A stretch of DNA of 64,000 bases from Daphnia carinata (lineage: Eukaryota; Arthropoda; Branchiopoda; Diplostraca; Daphniidae), in assembly GCF_022539665.2 (NCBI RefSeq), contig NC_081339.1, positions 6,849,367-6,913,366 on the forward strand, written 5' to 3'. Below are positions 1 to 14,234 of this stretch, piece by piece. The position numbers and the translations under genes are program-made. Under the pieces are notes generated by a model. It saw only the letters and a list, made by a program, of their open reading frames with translations, searched no databases and was not told the DNA's origin. The first letter of the stretch is position 1. Each line of letters starts with the position of its first letter.

Positions 1-1597
1 CCGGTCCAACTTGTCTACGAGCAAACCATAAACTGATGCGATTTTCAAGTGGGAGCTCCTGTCATATATGCGTAGGATATTCCCCCCCCCCCCCTACCTT
101 CTACCCTTGGCAGCAGAAAAGAAAAAAAAAAAAAAGCAGAGGGTAAAATGAACCGAAAAAAAGCAACTCGTCATCGCTCTCGGTCAAATGGGCGGAACAG
201 GTGCCTGGCGGTGGTGGGCCATCGCTCAACAGAAATGTATTTTACCTGCGGCGAAGCAATACGTCAGGTTAGTTGCAAATTATTCAAAGCTTTTTTTTTT
301 CCTATTCGTTGTATAGTGGTATTACCTCTACACGTACACGTGTGCGTAGCTGTTACGTCACATAATGAGGCAATTGAGAAATGAAAAACAGACGCTTACC
401 GGATGCTTAGTTCCGACAGGTTGCGTTTGTGCTGTGCAAAACGATGGTCTAGAACACCAACGATAAACAGATGTTTTTTTTGTTTTGTTTTGTTTTTAAG
501 GAGTTTTAAAGAAAGACGTGAATAATTACGAAGAGGTTAGAAAAACAAAGCAGCAGGAAGACGAGAACAGAAATGCTTATAGAGTCATCAACTGTGTTGG
601 ACGTGCACATAACGGTCTCGTCCATTACCATGTACAAAAGGGATGGATCCGCTTTCGTCAGTTTTCAAGTCCCGTTTTTTTTTTTCTTCTCTTGTAAGTA
701 GAAATTCAGAAACATCATATGTACACATCAGCGTGTCCTTTCCGTTCGAATTCTAATAAGCGGTTCAGTTGTAGATAAACTTGTTTTTTTTTTTTTAGGA
801 GGGGTTGAAATGTGCGTAATCTACCGTCTGCTGCGTTTGGATGAAATGGAACACGACGACATGGGCTTTTCATCTGTCGGCATATGCGTTAAAAACTTTT
901 TCACAGTTGTCGAGATGATCATCGTCAATCTTTTGCAGCCGCCGTTAGTATGGGGGGGGATATCTGTGTTGTACATTATGCTATGCCGTTTATATCAGGG
1001 CCAGACGCGGAGGAACAACGGTTTATATCCACTGATAATAACATCTTTTAGAAGCAAATTTATAGCCCCAATTTTTAACGATAAAAAAAAAAAAAACGCA
1101 CCTGGAGATAGTTGCAGTCGTTCACAAGTGGGTTTTGGAATGCTGACAGTAGTTACGTTTTCAAAAGGGACACGAAAAACCGCAATTGTAATGCTTGAAT
1201 AGTTAAACGGGTATCCCGTCCGTGTCAGATTTGCTAGTGCTAATTGAGTGGTTTTTTTTTTTTTTTTTTTTTTACAAGGCACGATTTACTGAATCGAAAA
1301 AGCAAGTGTTGGGATTTTAATTTGACATCTGGCAATGCTGAAATACCATACGGAGCTTTCATTAGCAGACGAATTCACTTGATAGTCACGTTTGTCTACA
1401 AGTAATAGCTATGTACGTGTCAAATCCAACAAGTTTCCATCTTTCCCATAACCTCGTTTAGATAGCTGACTAATTTCTAACTCATTACATCATGATTTGC
1501 TGACACGTTGGCCTGTTAAAAATTTTTTTGCGTTGGAAACCGAATAGTTCTTGTTGTAAATTTTTTGTTCAGTAGCTCGCGCGGCCCACACTTTGAC
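1..1597. other. Upstream non-coding region, possible 5' UTR/intron of DHX33
   Basis: AT-rich sequence with several poly-T, poly-A and poly-C runs. No reading frame resembles a known protein. A pyrimidine-rich stretch ending in cag at about 1571, just before the DHX33 start codon, looks like a splice acceptor. The helicase transcript may therefore begin in an untranslated exon somewhere in this stretch. I cannot place that exon. Confidence 0.4.
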
Positions 1598-4654
<3,057 letters not shown>

Positions 4655-5636
4655 CGGACGACAACGTTCTTATTATTATGTTCAACCACATCGGCAAAGC
4701 CAATACATCCATTATGAATATTACTTTCGGTATATATGTTCATCCTACGTGAATAAGGTTCAATAATCTTCTTTCTTCGATTGGCGGTCTGCGATGCTTC
4801 TACCATCTTAGCTTGTGAAGTAAGATCAAATCATCCAAGCATCAAGTTATGTGTTATGGAACGTCTCAGTTTTCCCCTTCGCATCGACCGCAATGCCGAC
4901 AGGTAAGAAGAACTTCCTCGCGTTGCGTTGGTAGGTAAGTTTGGCGAGGTCTTTGCACCTTTGTATCTCAAACTTGCTTCCGATCGGGCTGGTCCGTCCT
5001 TACTATTTTTCAAAAAGCTTCATTGTTTGGTATGTATTTATTCGTTATACATCAACTTGTTATGTTTTATGAGCTAAAAATAATTCGTTACGGATGTTTT
5101 TGCCCGTTTCAAACAGTTGGTTGTTTATGGACAACCATACATGTCATGCAAATCGGTAAATAGTGTTTTCAAACATGTTTAGCCAAGCGTTTATGCGTAA
5201 CGTCTAAAAATAGTAATATTTGTATTACTCTTTTTTTTTTTTTTTTTCATTTAGAAAGTTTAACTGTAAAATGTCCGTGCCAATCAATTTGCTAATTGAG
5301 TGTCGGGTGGTTGATATTGGACGATTGCGATTGTCGCGTGAAGTTCTTTTCCCTATAGGATGTTTTAGGCGAACGACGTTTTGCGGTTGTCGTCAGTGAG
5401 ACCTGTTATGTTTACGCTTGATTTCCCGTTCGTAACCAAAGAGTAGAAGACCAGTCATTACACCCATTAGGAACAGAGCGGTTTCCATAACACCGCAACA
5501 CCTTTGGGTCCCAAGGAAGGAAGAAAAAAAAAGAAGCCGGAAAAAGGGGAAGATGCAAAGGTAGTACATTTTAGTTATTCTCCGGCTGAACAACTGGCCA
5601 GACGTTTAATCCAAACAGTTCTCGTGAAAGAAAAGC
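4655..5636. other. Spacer between DHX33 and the membrane-protein gene
   Basis: Holds the DHX33 3' end and probably the upstream part of the next gene. A short open stretch near 4857-4912 followed by gtaaga looks like a 5' exon with a donor site. A 17-T run ends near 5248. No conserved protein was recognised. Confidence 0.3.
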
Positions 5637-7071
5637 ATGACTAGTTCTATGAACAAAAAGCAGCTTTCCTGCTTGGTGGCTGGTCTATGTTGCACTACTG
5701 CTCTCATTGCTTTCTGCATTTGGGCTGGTATTGGCGGTTTTTTCGAAAGGTTTAACCATCCCGCCGAAAAATTGAATCGCTCGGAAAAAAATGTAAGTTG
5801 AATCGTGTTTTTATTATTATCAGTTCGCTATTCATGACAATTATTTTGATGTTCAGGTGACGGAGCCAGTGATGTCAATTAAAGATAGAAGAGGATTCAT
5901 CTTCAGTAGATCCTCCGATCACCCCGAAACTGTTCGAATCGTCGCTAGTGTTGCTACATCGAAACCGGTTCCTGTCATTCACACCAATTCATCATCGCCA
6001 CGAGTTCCATTAGCTAAAATTCAGCGTTCGGAAACGATGGCTACGTTAGCAAATGAAGGATCAAGTCAATTGTTCCAACGGCAACAATTCAATCCAACTC
6101 CAAAATCCTTTTTTGATCTACCTGATTCGAGGATTTGGGGTCCTGCGTTGGTGCAGCAGAGCCGATCTAATAGCGATGCTGAACGATCTGAGCGTTTTTA
6201 TCAACCAATGGATGGCACCATCAAAAACTGGGATCATGATTCCTTTAACATGAGCAAGCTTCTCAATACCGTGAGCCGAATATTTGGAGTCAACTTGGAA
6301 GAAGAAGATCCCCACGTAAATGCCAACAGGGACGCTATTAGCGCAGATCGCTCATCGTGGGTGACGTTGAGTTATTTGAGCCTCAGCATCTTCCTTCTTC
6401 GTCAAATGGATCGTATCCTAAAATTGCAATCTGAGCCGTCAGATCCTTTCCTCATGGAGGAGCGTGGCCGGAGCATGAACAGTGCCCTGGAACCTTGGAC
6501 GTACAATAGTCTTAACTTGCTTTTCACCGAGCCCAATAACAACACGGACATTGAAGGTGTAATCAACAATGTCGGCGATGAAGATTCGGCCGATGATTAC
6601 ATTTGGGCTGCTCATAATATTTTAAGAGCTTCTAAGGACTTTAGCGGAGAAGGTTTGGACTGCATCTGGTCTGCATACTGCACGGAAATTGATAACAGGG
6701 CTTCCCTAGATGGTATTTACATTTTCAAACGACATGAAAATAATAATTTTTTTTTTCAAATTACTAACAAGTAATAAAATGTGGGAATTTATTCGCAGGT
6801 GTTACGGGAGCGCTAGCCAGGATGAATGCAGTCGTACTGAAAATGGTGACCGGCTGGCTGAGTCCATCGACCGCCATGATCAAATTGATTCGCTCTCCCT
6901 TTGACTGGAATGGAATTGATTGCAACGAATTATTTCCAAAGTAAAACCTCCGTATTGACATTTCTCTTTACTTACATTTAACATCTCTCTTTTGTTTCAA
7001 ATGGTAGGTGTAAACCAGAAGAGGCCGTAAATTATTTGGTCCGGTTAGCGACTACTACAGTTTCCAATTAA
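5637..7071 (+). CDS. Unrecognised arthropod protein with N-terminal membrane anchor
   Basis: Four exons, 5637-5792, 5857-6712, 6799-6940 and 7008-7071, join in frame to 405 residues. After a short basic start (MNKKQ), residues about 8-33 form one hydrophobic segment, so this is a type II membrane protein or an uncleaved secreted one. The middle is Ser/Asn-rich and low in cysteine. The C-terminal 100 residues look like the folded part: cysteines in a GLDCIWSAYC block, a hydrophobic stretch (MNAVVLKMVTGWL), then DCNELFPKC before the stop. I do not recognise the family. The upstream ATG at 5637 was chosen because it gives the membrane segment and is in frame with a clean donor. The cysteine pattern suggests an extracellular or lumenal domain, which is an inference. 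Confidence 0.7.
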
Positions 7072-7752
7072 AAAAGGATATTATAACGGTTAAAGGTAAT
7101 GGGTTTCGCATAATCACGCGAGTCAAGTTTTTTTTTCTTTTTATTTGAATTGTTTAAAAAAAAACTTGTCGGTGTACGGGTTGGTGTTTTGGACCATTCT
7201 AATAAATCCTGATTATTAAGTACCCATGGGCACGTCGTGAGTCGTAGCTGCGCGGAATGAGGAAAAACAGGGTTTAATTAGCGCCACTTTACTCGTCTAT
7301 AATAACCCCGTGTAAACCACAAACGGAAATAGCCAATACGGTGAATGTGCAACGTACCGTAAAAATGTTACTTGGAAAACACACGGGAAAATTTGTAACA
7401 CTTTTCCGCTCGAACGGTTTTAACAAACGTTACAGTCGTCAAATAGCTGAGCGTATCTTTATGGTTTGACCAATCAGTAGAGGTACTTGGCTCCAGCAAG
7501 ATCGAAACTAAATGTCAGTTATTGCTAAAATAATTAACACTTCCCAAGCTGGAAAAGGCCCACCTGTTACGACCAAAGGGAATCTTATAACCAAAATTCT
7601 ACAAAAGTATCCTCGTTAACCATTACGTGCTTACGAATTGAATACCTAGTTCGTGTTGTATCCGATGTGTATTGACTTTGGGGATTATATTTGCATACAG
7701 GTGGTAGAGTTTGAACATAACATCAAAATTCAGTGACATCCGAGCTCTTCGT
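7072..7752. other. Convergent spacer, nothing recognised
   Basis: Lies between the 3' end of the membrane-protein gene (+) and the 3' end of the fucosyltransferase gene (-), so it should hold both 3' UTRs. I see no coding signal or structured repeat. Confidence 0.4.
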
Positions 7753-8958
7753 TTAAGATATCCAACTTGAATCGAATGTTTTGCAAGCGTTTTTATCGTC
7801 CCATTGAAACGTTAAATCCTGGTAAGATTGAAATTCCCGATCTTGTTGTTCGTGTAACTTTTGGCATAAATCACAGAAACCGTGACGCGACATGTTACCC
7901 ACGCTAAATTCTATGTCATAGTACTCTTTCCACCAGAAGTAGTCGTTATAAAGAGTGTCATTTTCGTCAAGTAATTTGAGATAAGCAGCCAATTCTTGCG
8001 GTTTGAAAGTTCCGGCGTCGATGTAAGAATGGGGCGGTGCATGTTTAGTGTAATCTGCTCCACCGTATACTACAGGAACGATGTTGTGACCCATTATCTT
8101 GAAAAATTTTTCCGTCACATAGTCTGTACATAAAGAATTCTCAAAAGATAAATAGAATTTATATGTAGACTCGAGCATGCCGTAACACTGTGGATCGGAA
8201 TGATGCAATATGTCACGAGCACAAGACAAGTTACCACATTGGCCATATGTGTCGACGTCAATGTATTTGCTAAGCTCTTTGACGTACGTTTCTCGTTGGT
8301 TGTGTGTCTTGCAATGGGAAACCATCCAGGCTGCGGTTTTTGTTTTATTCCGCCACGATTTTGGTGGCATACTATTACGGAATATTTCTCTTCTACGGTT
8401 AATCTCTTCTGCTGTACGAGGAGCTGCCTCTTTAGGAATGATCCGGCCGTATAGCAAAGGAATATCGGCATCAGTTCTGTATGTCATGGTCCAGTTGAAA
8501 AAGTTGGCCAGTTGGGTCATGTTGTAATAAGGCTTCAGGGCTGGAGGAGATTCTTGAGTGAAAAACACGAGACGCTGTCTTTTGCTGCGCTTGTTTCCAA
8601 ATTCAGGCATCTTTAATTGATCAGGGGCCGTGAATTCATCGTTGAAAACGACGATGATCGCGTCGTAGTAGGATAGGGGTTGTAACGATCGATTGTCGGT
8701 GATTTGGCACCGACTGTAGGTACAATTTTGGTTGATGAAGCTGTTGTTACCCATACCGAAGACTCGTATCTCTTTTCGGTTAGATCCGTTCCATACCAAA
8801 ATAGTTTTTATTTCATTTCGTTGATGGGGATGAACATCCTGATCCACTTTTCTCGACAAAGCTCGGAATGGGAAATTAAACAGCACCAGAACAACGAGTG
8901 TCGTAAGCAAAAACAAAAATTTAAACGTTGAAATTGTTTTCTTTACAAAGAACCACAT
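7753..8958 (-). CDS. Alpha-1,3-fucosyltransferase, GT10 family (FucT C-like)
   Basis: A single open exon of 401 residues from the ATG at 8958. A GTG-starting extension reaches 8973 but is less likely as the start. Typical Golgi type II layout: short cytosolic tail with FVKK, hydrophobic anchor (about 10-30), then a lumenal domain. GT10 hallmarks are visible: YNMTQLANFFNWTMTYR with a following DADIP, the donor-binding motif SFENSLCTDYVTEKFF, and VPVVYGGADY soon after. The C-terminal HGFCDLC supplies conserved cysteines. The family transfers fucose from GDP-fucose to GlcNAc of glycans. In arthropods it makes core alpha-1,3-fucose (the HRP epitope) or related structures; which acceptor this copy uses cannot be told. 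Several N-glycosylation sites (NMS, NDT) are present. Lack of introns contrasts with most neighbours and could reflect retroposition or the usual structure of this subfamily. Confidence 0.9.
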   Translation of the reverse strand: MWFFVKKTISTFKFLFLLTTLVVLVLFNFPFRALSRKVDQDVHPHQRNEIKTILVWNGSNRKEIRVFGMGNNSFINQNCTYSRCQITDNRSLQPLSYYDAIIVVFNDEFTAPDQLKMPEFGNKRSKRQRLVFFTQESPPALKPYYNMTQLANFFNWTMTYRTDADIPLLYGRIIPKEAAPRTAEEINRRREIFRNSMPPKSWRNKTKTAAWMVSHCKTHNQRETYVKELSKYIDVDTYGQCGNLSCARDILHHSDPQCYGMLESTYKFYLSFENSLCTDYVTEKFFKIMGHNIVPVVYGGADYTKHAPPHSYIDAGTFKPQELAAYLKLLDENDTLYNDYFWWKEYYDIEFSVGNMSRHGFCDLCQKLHEQQDREFQSYQDLTFQWDDKNACKTFDSSWIS

Positions 8959-10731
8959 TGGCTTACCGTTCACCTGCTACAAACTATGGCACAATCGCTT
9001 AGCCTGCCCGGTAAGGACTAAAAAGTGAAATTTTCTGGTGCATGTAGCCGCAGAATATCTAAAGGTGCACGTGTAACAAGCTCCTCCCTCGTGTTTGATA
9101 CCACAACAGGCTGATTCACGCCAGTGTAGCGTAAAGGAGTCATCGCCCCGTGTTTCCATTAATCGTCATGTACCGAATGTCTCGTTCTTGATGACACCAT
9201 GTGTTAGAGTGCCCGCCATCTGCCTTTCTTTGGTGTCGCAATGGCTTTCTCTAACACTTGCCATATGGTTCGTATTTGTGTTTGAGATTTGGTATATTGA
9301 GACCTTAAAAAATCGGGCAACAACTTAAACTGTTCTCCGATAAATGGTAAATTTATTTAACGGTTTCTAATATTGTAGAAAAATGAATTATTGGGAGATT
9401 GGATTTAATAATTAATTTAAACCACATTTGTGCATTGGAATCTCAAAATGGCATTGTTGCATTGTTCGTGGGCAATGTCACTGGCGGAACTATTGCGAAA
9501 AACCGCCAAAATTGTTAACAGAACGAAAGGAGCTACAGGAGGAGTGAAAAGGAGCAAAGTGTGTCCGATTTTCTAGCAAATATAAGTGTGAGTTCCTTGT
9601 TCTATTACTTTTTTCCTATGACGTAATTTCTATATTTTAACGTAGTATTCCCCTAAACTCAATTCCCTTTCTAACAAGTTGTATTTTGTTTGAGTATGGT
9701 AATGAGTACTGTGAGTATACAGTTGAATCACTATCAAAGTCCGTGCTCACATAATGTAGAAGCAACATCAATTAATATAAGATTTCTTGTTTGCGTACAG
9801 ATATGACAATATTGCTGGTTAATGGGTGGAAAGGCTATGAAACGAAATATGGTGATCGAAGTTACCAACTATGATGTAAGTATTCATCAATATTTGAGCA
9901 GAATATAGATGGTAGAAATTAACATTTCTTTAATGATTGCAAGCAGATGTTGTTGGTATTTGTCTATCTTTCAATTCCACTTGAAACCACTGTGGAGTTG
10001 GAGGAATTGTAATGGATACGAACGAGGTACAGTAAATGCTATGTGCCAAACACCTTTGGTTTGGCTTGATTGAATTGCAATTGTGCCATGCTGCATTATT
10101 CTACAGAGCATAAGCTCTTCACTACTGGTTCAAACAGTTAGGGGTCCTGACCAACAGAGGGCAATAGATTTTGGAAAAATTGCAAAAGGCTTCATTGTGA
10201 GCTGTGTGGTGCCACATGCCTTTAAAATACTGCTGAAATGTACTTTGATGGCATGAAACTGCTGCTATAGAATGTGCATGGTGACTAGAGAACGACGTTT
10301 TCAGAGAATTTTATTGTAAATTTTCTTTAAATTCATGTTCAACTAGTCAGAATACAGATAGAGAACCAGCAAGGTATCTAATAGATTTTTACTTTTTACT
10401 TTTAGTGTAATTGGTTGCAGTCATCGACTACTTCAAGCTCCTCATTTTGAAGAGTCAGTTTCCTTCTTGTACCGCAAAATCGTGCCCAAAATTGACGTAG
10501 AATCTGCAGTGCAACCGGAAACACGGACGTCGGGGTAAGCACATAAGTTTCCTCATTCTATTCACGTGTTAACAACGTGCCTTTCTGTGCACCAATGGGG
10601 ATTTTTTGTTTACCTTGCCGGAAATATCTCCCATCTCATCTCTTTAGATCAGCCACTGTTTAACTTTAAAACGACTAAAGATTGCGGTCATCTTTAAGTG
10701 TATTTCCAAAACACAGGTTCACAAAGCCTGA
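8959..10731. other. Intergenic region, no recognised gene
   Basis: Upstream of the fucosyltransferase and downstream of the first C1q gene. Open stretches here are short and have no recognisable domain. A cag/gtgaa pair just above 8958 could mark a 5' splice junction of the fucosyltransferase transcript. Around 10430-10535 there is a short open stretch followed by a gtaag-type donor that I could not connect to anything. Confidence 0.35.
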
Positions 10732-11868
10732 TCACAAAAGTGATTGGGAAAGGTCTTCTTCTATCAGCCAACCAGTAAAATAGGTGTAGTGATTAGCTAA
10801 ATATACTCGCGATGACAGGAGTCGAATTTGAAGCCAGATTTGATCACCCTTATTCAAAGATACCGTCGACTGGAGGGAAAATGGACAGTCATGGTGGTTG
10901 ACACTGTCGATGTTAGCTTCTTCGACATAGCTCGCGCCAATCAGGGCACCATTCAAATAAAGACCAACTGAGAATTCCAGTAAGGTTGAGGACGCGGGGA
11001 AGGCCGCCACTGCAGAAAAGGAGAAGAAATAAATTCCCGTTCGGGGTGCCGTGAATTTTCCTGTAGCTTCGTTCATTCCTCCTCCTACGTTCACCCTTGC
11101 AGATTCGTACGTAATCGATACGTTCACAGTTGGCAGATGACTATTCCTATTTACATAGAAATAGACTGGGGCCGTTTTGACATCAACGTAACCGATCCAT
11201 TTTTGGAAACCTAATACGAGATATACAATGAGATTTGTTTTGCTCTTTTCTTTAACTAATATCGATTACTTGTTTCAAAAGATTGTTTTGAGAAATCGCA
11301 GAAAACAGTTTCAACATATTTCGATCCCATAATGGAATACAATCCGTTTGAAGTGTGTCCATTAGCTCTCAAGTCTAAACATGACGTCGGCATACGAGTT
11401 CCCTGTCTCAGATCGGCATCTGCGTTTCGAACTAATGCGCTGTTGGTTTCGGAATTCTCTAAAATAGGCTGATTGTTGGTTGATTCTTGATTTTTTATTG
11501 ACGGAATCACGGATTCTTGCCGTTGAACTTGAACTTCTAGTTCAGTTATCCTTGCCTCAAGTAGCGCAATTTTTGCTATCAAGGGTTTCGTTATTTTGTT
11601 CTAACAGTTAGAGCAAAATAACAATGCGATCCAGATTAAAGTATAATAGAAAAAGCTTACTATTTGCTGCATTAGAACATCGCTTGTCTCTTTTGATTTT
11701 GCGTCCTAAAATTGAGAATAAAGAACGCGTTTAAATTTGATGTAAAAAAATTTTCAAAAAAAAACTTACGTCGAGTTCTTTAGGTAGTTGTTCCCCCAAA
11801 GTAAAAGTGGTGAGGGTCTGCCAGGTCATCAGTATGACAACGAAACGGAACGCTGAGAAGTGCGTCAT
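10732..11868 (-). CDS. Secreted C1q-domain protein (short form)
   Basis: Four exons, 11770-11868, 11661-11705, 11270-11600 and 10732-11210, join to 317 residues. A signal peptide (about 1-25) is followed by a heptad-like region rich in Leu/Ile/Glu/Gln (about 50-80) that likely trimerises the protein. Then comes a one-cysteine-pair module with PTSCLDLRANGHT, GLYSI and VFCDFSK, which resembles the start of a fibrinogen-like domain. After IGYVDVK, the last about 140 residues are a C1q jelly-roll: GKFTAPRTGIYFFSFSAV near its start, LQSTVSLNKGDQIWLQI and YFTGWLIEE at its end. C1q-like proteins of invertebrates are usually secreted trimeric lectins or immune recognition factors; that role is inferred. 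It lies in tandem with the longer C1q gene at 12397-14234 and shares its cysteine module and C1q domain, but lacks the neurexin-like part. Confidence 0.82.
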
Positions 11869-11914
11869 TTTCAAAATCGTAGATAGTATGAATCATTTTC
11901 CTTGTAAACCCGCA

Positions 11915-11921
11915 ATTTATA
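11915..11921 (-). promoter_or_regulatory. TATA box of the short C1q gene
   Basis: Reads GGTATAAATTG on the minus strand, about 47 bp upstream of the start codon at 11868. That leaves room for a very short 5' UTR. The next few hundred bases upstream (to 12396) hold no coding signal and should contain the promoter and the 3' UTR of the longer C1q gene. Confidence 0.5.
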
Positions 11922-12396
11922 CCTTGCCGAAGGAATGACTACCATTAGTTATTTCCTTTCAAATTCATTGTTTATTTTCTGTCCGCAGTTGTTGCGGTCG
12001 TTCCACACTTGTTGAGTCAGTTCTACGTCTTTCAAAGTTGTGATAAACACAGTTGTTTGTCAATATCTCTAGTGGTTTCAGTATTTTCACAGTTGGACAT
12101 TTCATAAAAGAAACCTTTTCCTATCTCAACCATGAACGCGAAAGTTGGGAGATTCCAAACGTCCTTTGAATGACATTGAATTTTTTTTAGCACGCATAAG
12201 TTTTTAGAGTTCCGCGTTGTTTTGCCGGTCGCTATCGTGCGCCATACTCTGGAACCTCCAAAATTTCACTCGATTTTCTCTCATAAAAAGTAAAAACAAC
12301 TGAAAGTACAAATCCGCAAAATCGATTTCTATTTTATTCATTCCCAATATTTGCCACTGCCGCCCAGTCGTAACCAAACTATTGCCCAATGTGTTA

Positions 12397-14234
12397 TTAT
12401 TTGATATCGATTTCTTCCTGTAATGACCAACCGGTAAAATGGGTCAAATGGGTCCCATCGTCGTATAGATAAATCAGATTGCGTTCGTCAATCTGCACCC
12501 AAACACGATCTCCCTTTTGCAGATAAAGCGTCGATTGGAGAGAGAAAGTACTAATGCCTTGACTCTGTGTCAAACGTACTTCCGCTCTTCCGATTCGATA
12601 GTTGTTCATCATTAGCGATATTTGCATGTTGCCGTTGGAAGAATAACTCATATAACCAACCCCGGATAGGGAAAAGAAGTATGTTCCAGTTGCAGGTGCT
12701 GTGAATATTCCTATTTCTCCGTTCATGGCATATCCGGTATTAAGCTGTGTTATTTGGAAGATTATAGGTGTGTGTACGTCTTGGAAAATACTGTTCGTCT
12801 GGACGTAAAAGTAGACAGGCGTTGACTGAACATCGATTTTACCTATCGATATCTCAAATCCTGAATCGTTTCGATTGTAAAATTATTGAAAAGATCTTTA
12901 TACTTAAAGAAAGATTTTTTTTTTTTTACCCGGAACTTCCAAAAGTTTTGTGAAATCGCAGTATACGCTTTCGAGAGAGTTAATTCCTTTCACTAAGTAG
13001 AATCCGCTTAACGTGTACCCTAGTATCCGTAGATCCGCGCAGGTGGTCGGCTTTCCATCCACTACCTTCTTTCCAGAACACTCGAATCGTCCCAGCGTGT
13101 GTTGGCCAGACCCGGCGTGGGTACGACCAAAGTTTAGGCGTTTAATGGGCAAAATTTTTTTGTCGCTGATTGTACCTTTTAAAAAATAGCAACATTGAAA
13201 CAAAGCCCTTTAACTTATAGATTGCTTAGAAATTTACCTTCGTCGGTACGTAAATCTGAAACAAGAGAATCGCAATTGCATTTCTTGTTTGCTTCGATGC
13301 AATTGCCTGTGATACCACATTCGCATGTGTGGTCATCAGTGGGTTTTCCCGACCAAAAATATTGTGGGTTCTCGTATCGATCGTCCCACCAAGACACTTG
13401 TTTCCCTTCGTATTCAAATGGCGCTTCGATGCAATCGTACTGTTAAAATCAGGCAAATTGAACAACTTGGATCTTCCATGAATTTATTTATTGGGAGGAT
13501 TACCTTGATATATTGATGACATTCCTTGGATAGTTCGGCCAAAATCGCCATTTGCTTGTCACTCGCTGAATAGTGGATGTCTCTCTTGTAACATCCGGGA
13601 GCCAGACAATTTTCTGCTTCGATATTCGTTTCACTGTCGTGCTTGACGGCTGTCGTTACAGCATAACCTAATTTTTTAAAGCCCAAAGCATGAACTTTTA
13701 AAACTTTAATTTTCAATATCTGTTGTCGCACTTTTTGTCATGTCGCAGTAAACTTGAATTGGTTCTTCGGACTCTCCGTTGGCATCTTGGCCATCAGGAT
13801 CGATGACGTAGTAGCCAGAACTCTGAGAATTATCGTAATTGTAAATTTCTTGGCACGTTCGGTGGTAAATTTGACTTTTGGTATTGTCAATTTCGACTGG
13901 ATCAGTTGCCATTCTGGAATTGTGATTGTCCTTCCTTAAGAAAGCAATAAGGGATTCTTGTTGTGCAACTTTGGTCTCCAGTTGAAATACCTTTGTTTCC
14001 AACTGGGTGACCCTGTATTCGAAACTTTGTTTCAGTTCACCCTTTAGAGCATAAACAAATATTCTGGTCATTTACAAGTAAACGAAAGCTTTTGAAAAGG
14101 AAAAAAAAAAAAAAATAACTTGCATAATTGTCAGTCAGTTGTTGCACTTTTTCTTCTATGGAAATGCTAGTGGCCAAACAAAGCACACAAGCTAAAACCA
14201 GCACACATAACTGAATTCCAGAATAGCTAGTCAT
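12397..14234 (-). CDS. Secreted mosaic protein: coiled coil, neurexin-IV/CNTNAP-like region, C1q
   Basis: Six exons, 14124-14234, 13732-14041, 13504-13667, 13238-13439, 12930-13175 and 12397-12860, join to 498 residues. Order: signal peptide (about 1-23); coiled coil with repeated QLETKV (about 40-65); a fibrinogen/collagen-C-like start (TCQEIYNY, then GYYVIDPDG and IQVYCDMT); a region typical of neurexin-IV/contactin-associated proteins (CYKRDIHY, ECHQYIKYDC, WWDDRYENPQYFWSG, CECGITGNC, NCDS, LPIKRLNFGRT, HTLGRFECSG); a second short cysteine module (TTCADLRILGYT, VYCDFTKL); and a C-terminal C1q domain ending HFTGWSLQEE. The first intron only keeps frame if it starts with GC (GCAAGT) rather than GT. 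The likely role is extracellular recognition or adhesion, inferred from domains. Confidence 0.8.

Noticed and set aside
810-1202. 130-codon plus-strand frame
   Set aside because: Crosses homopolymer runs, has no domain-like pattern and overlaps an equally long frame on the other strand.
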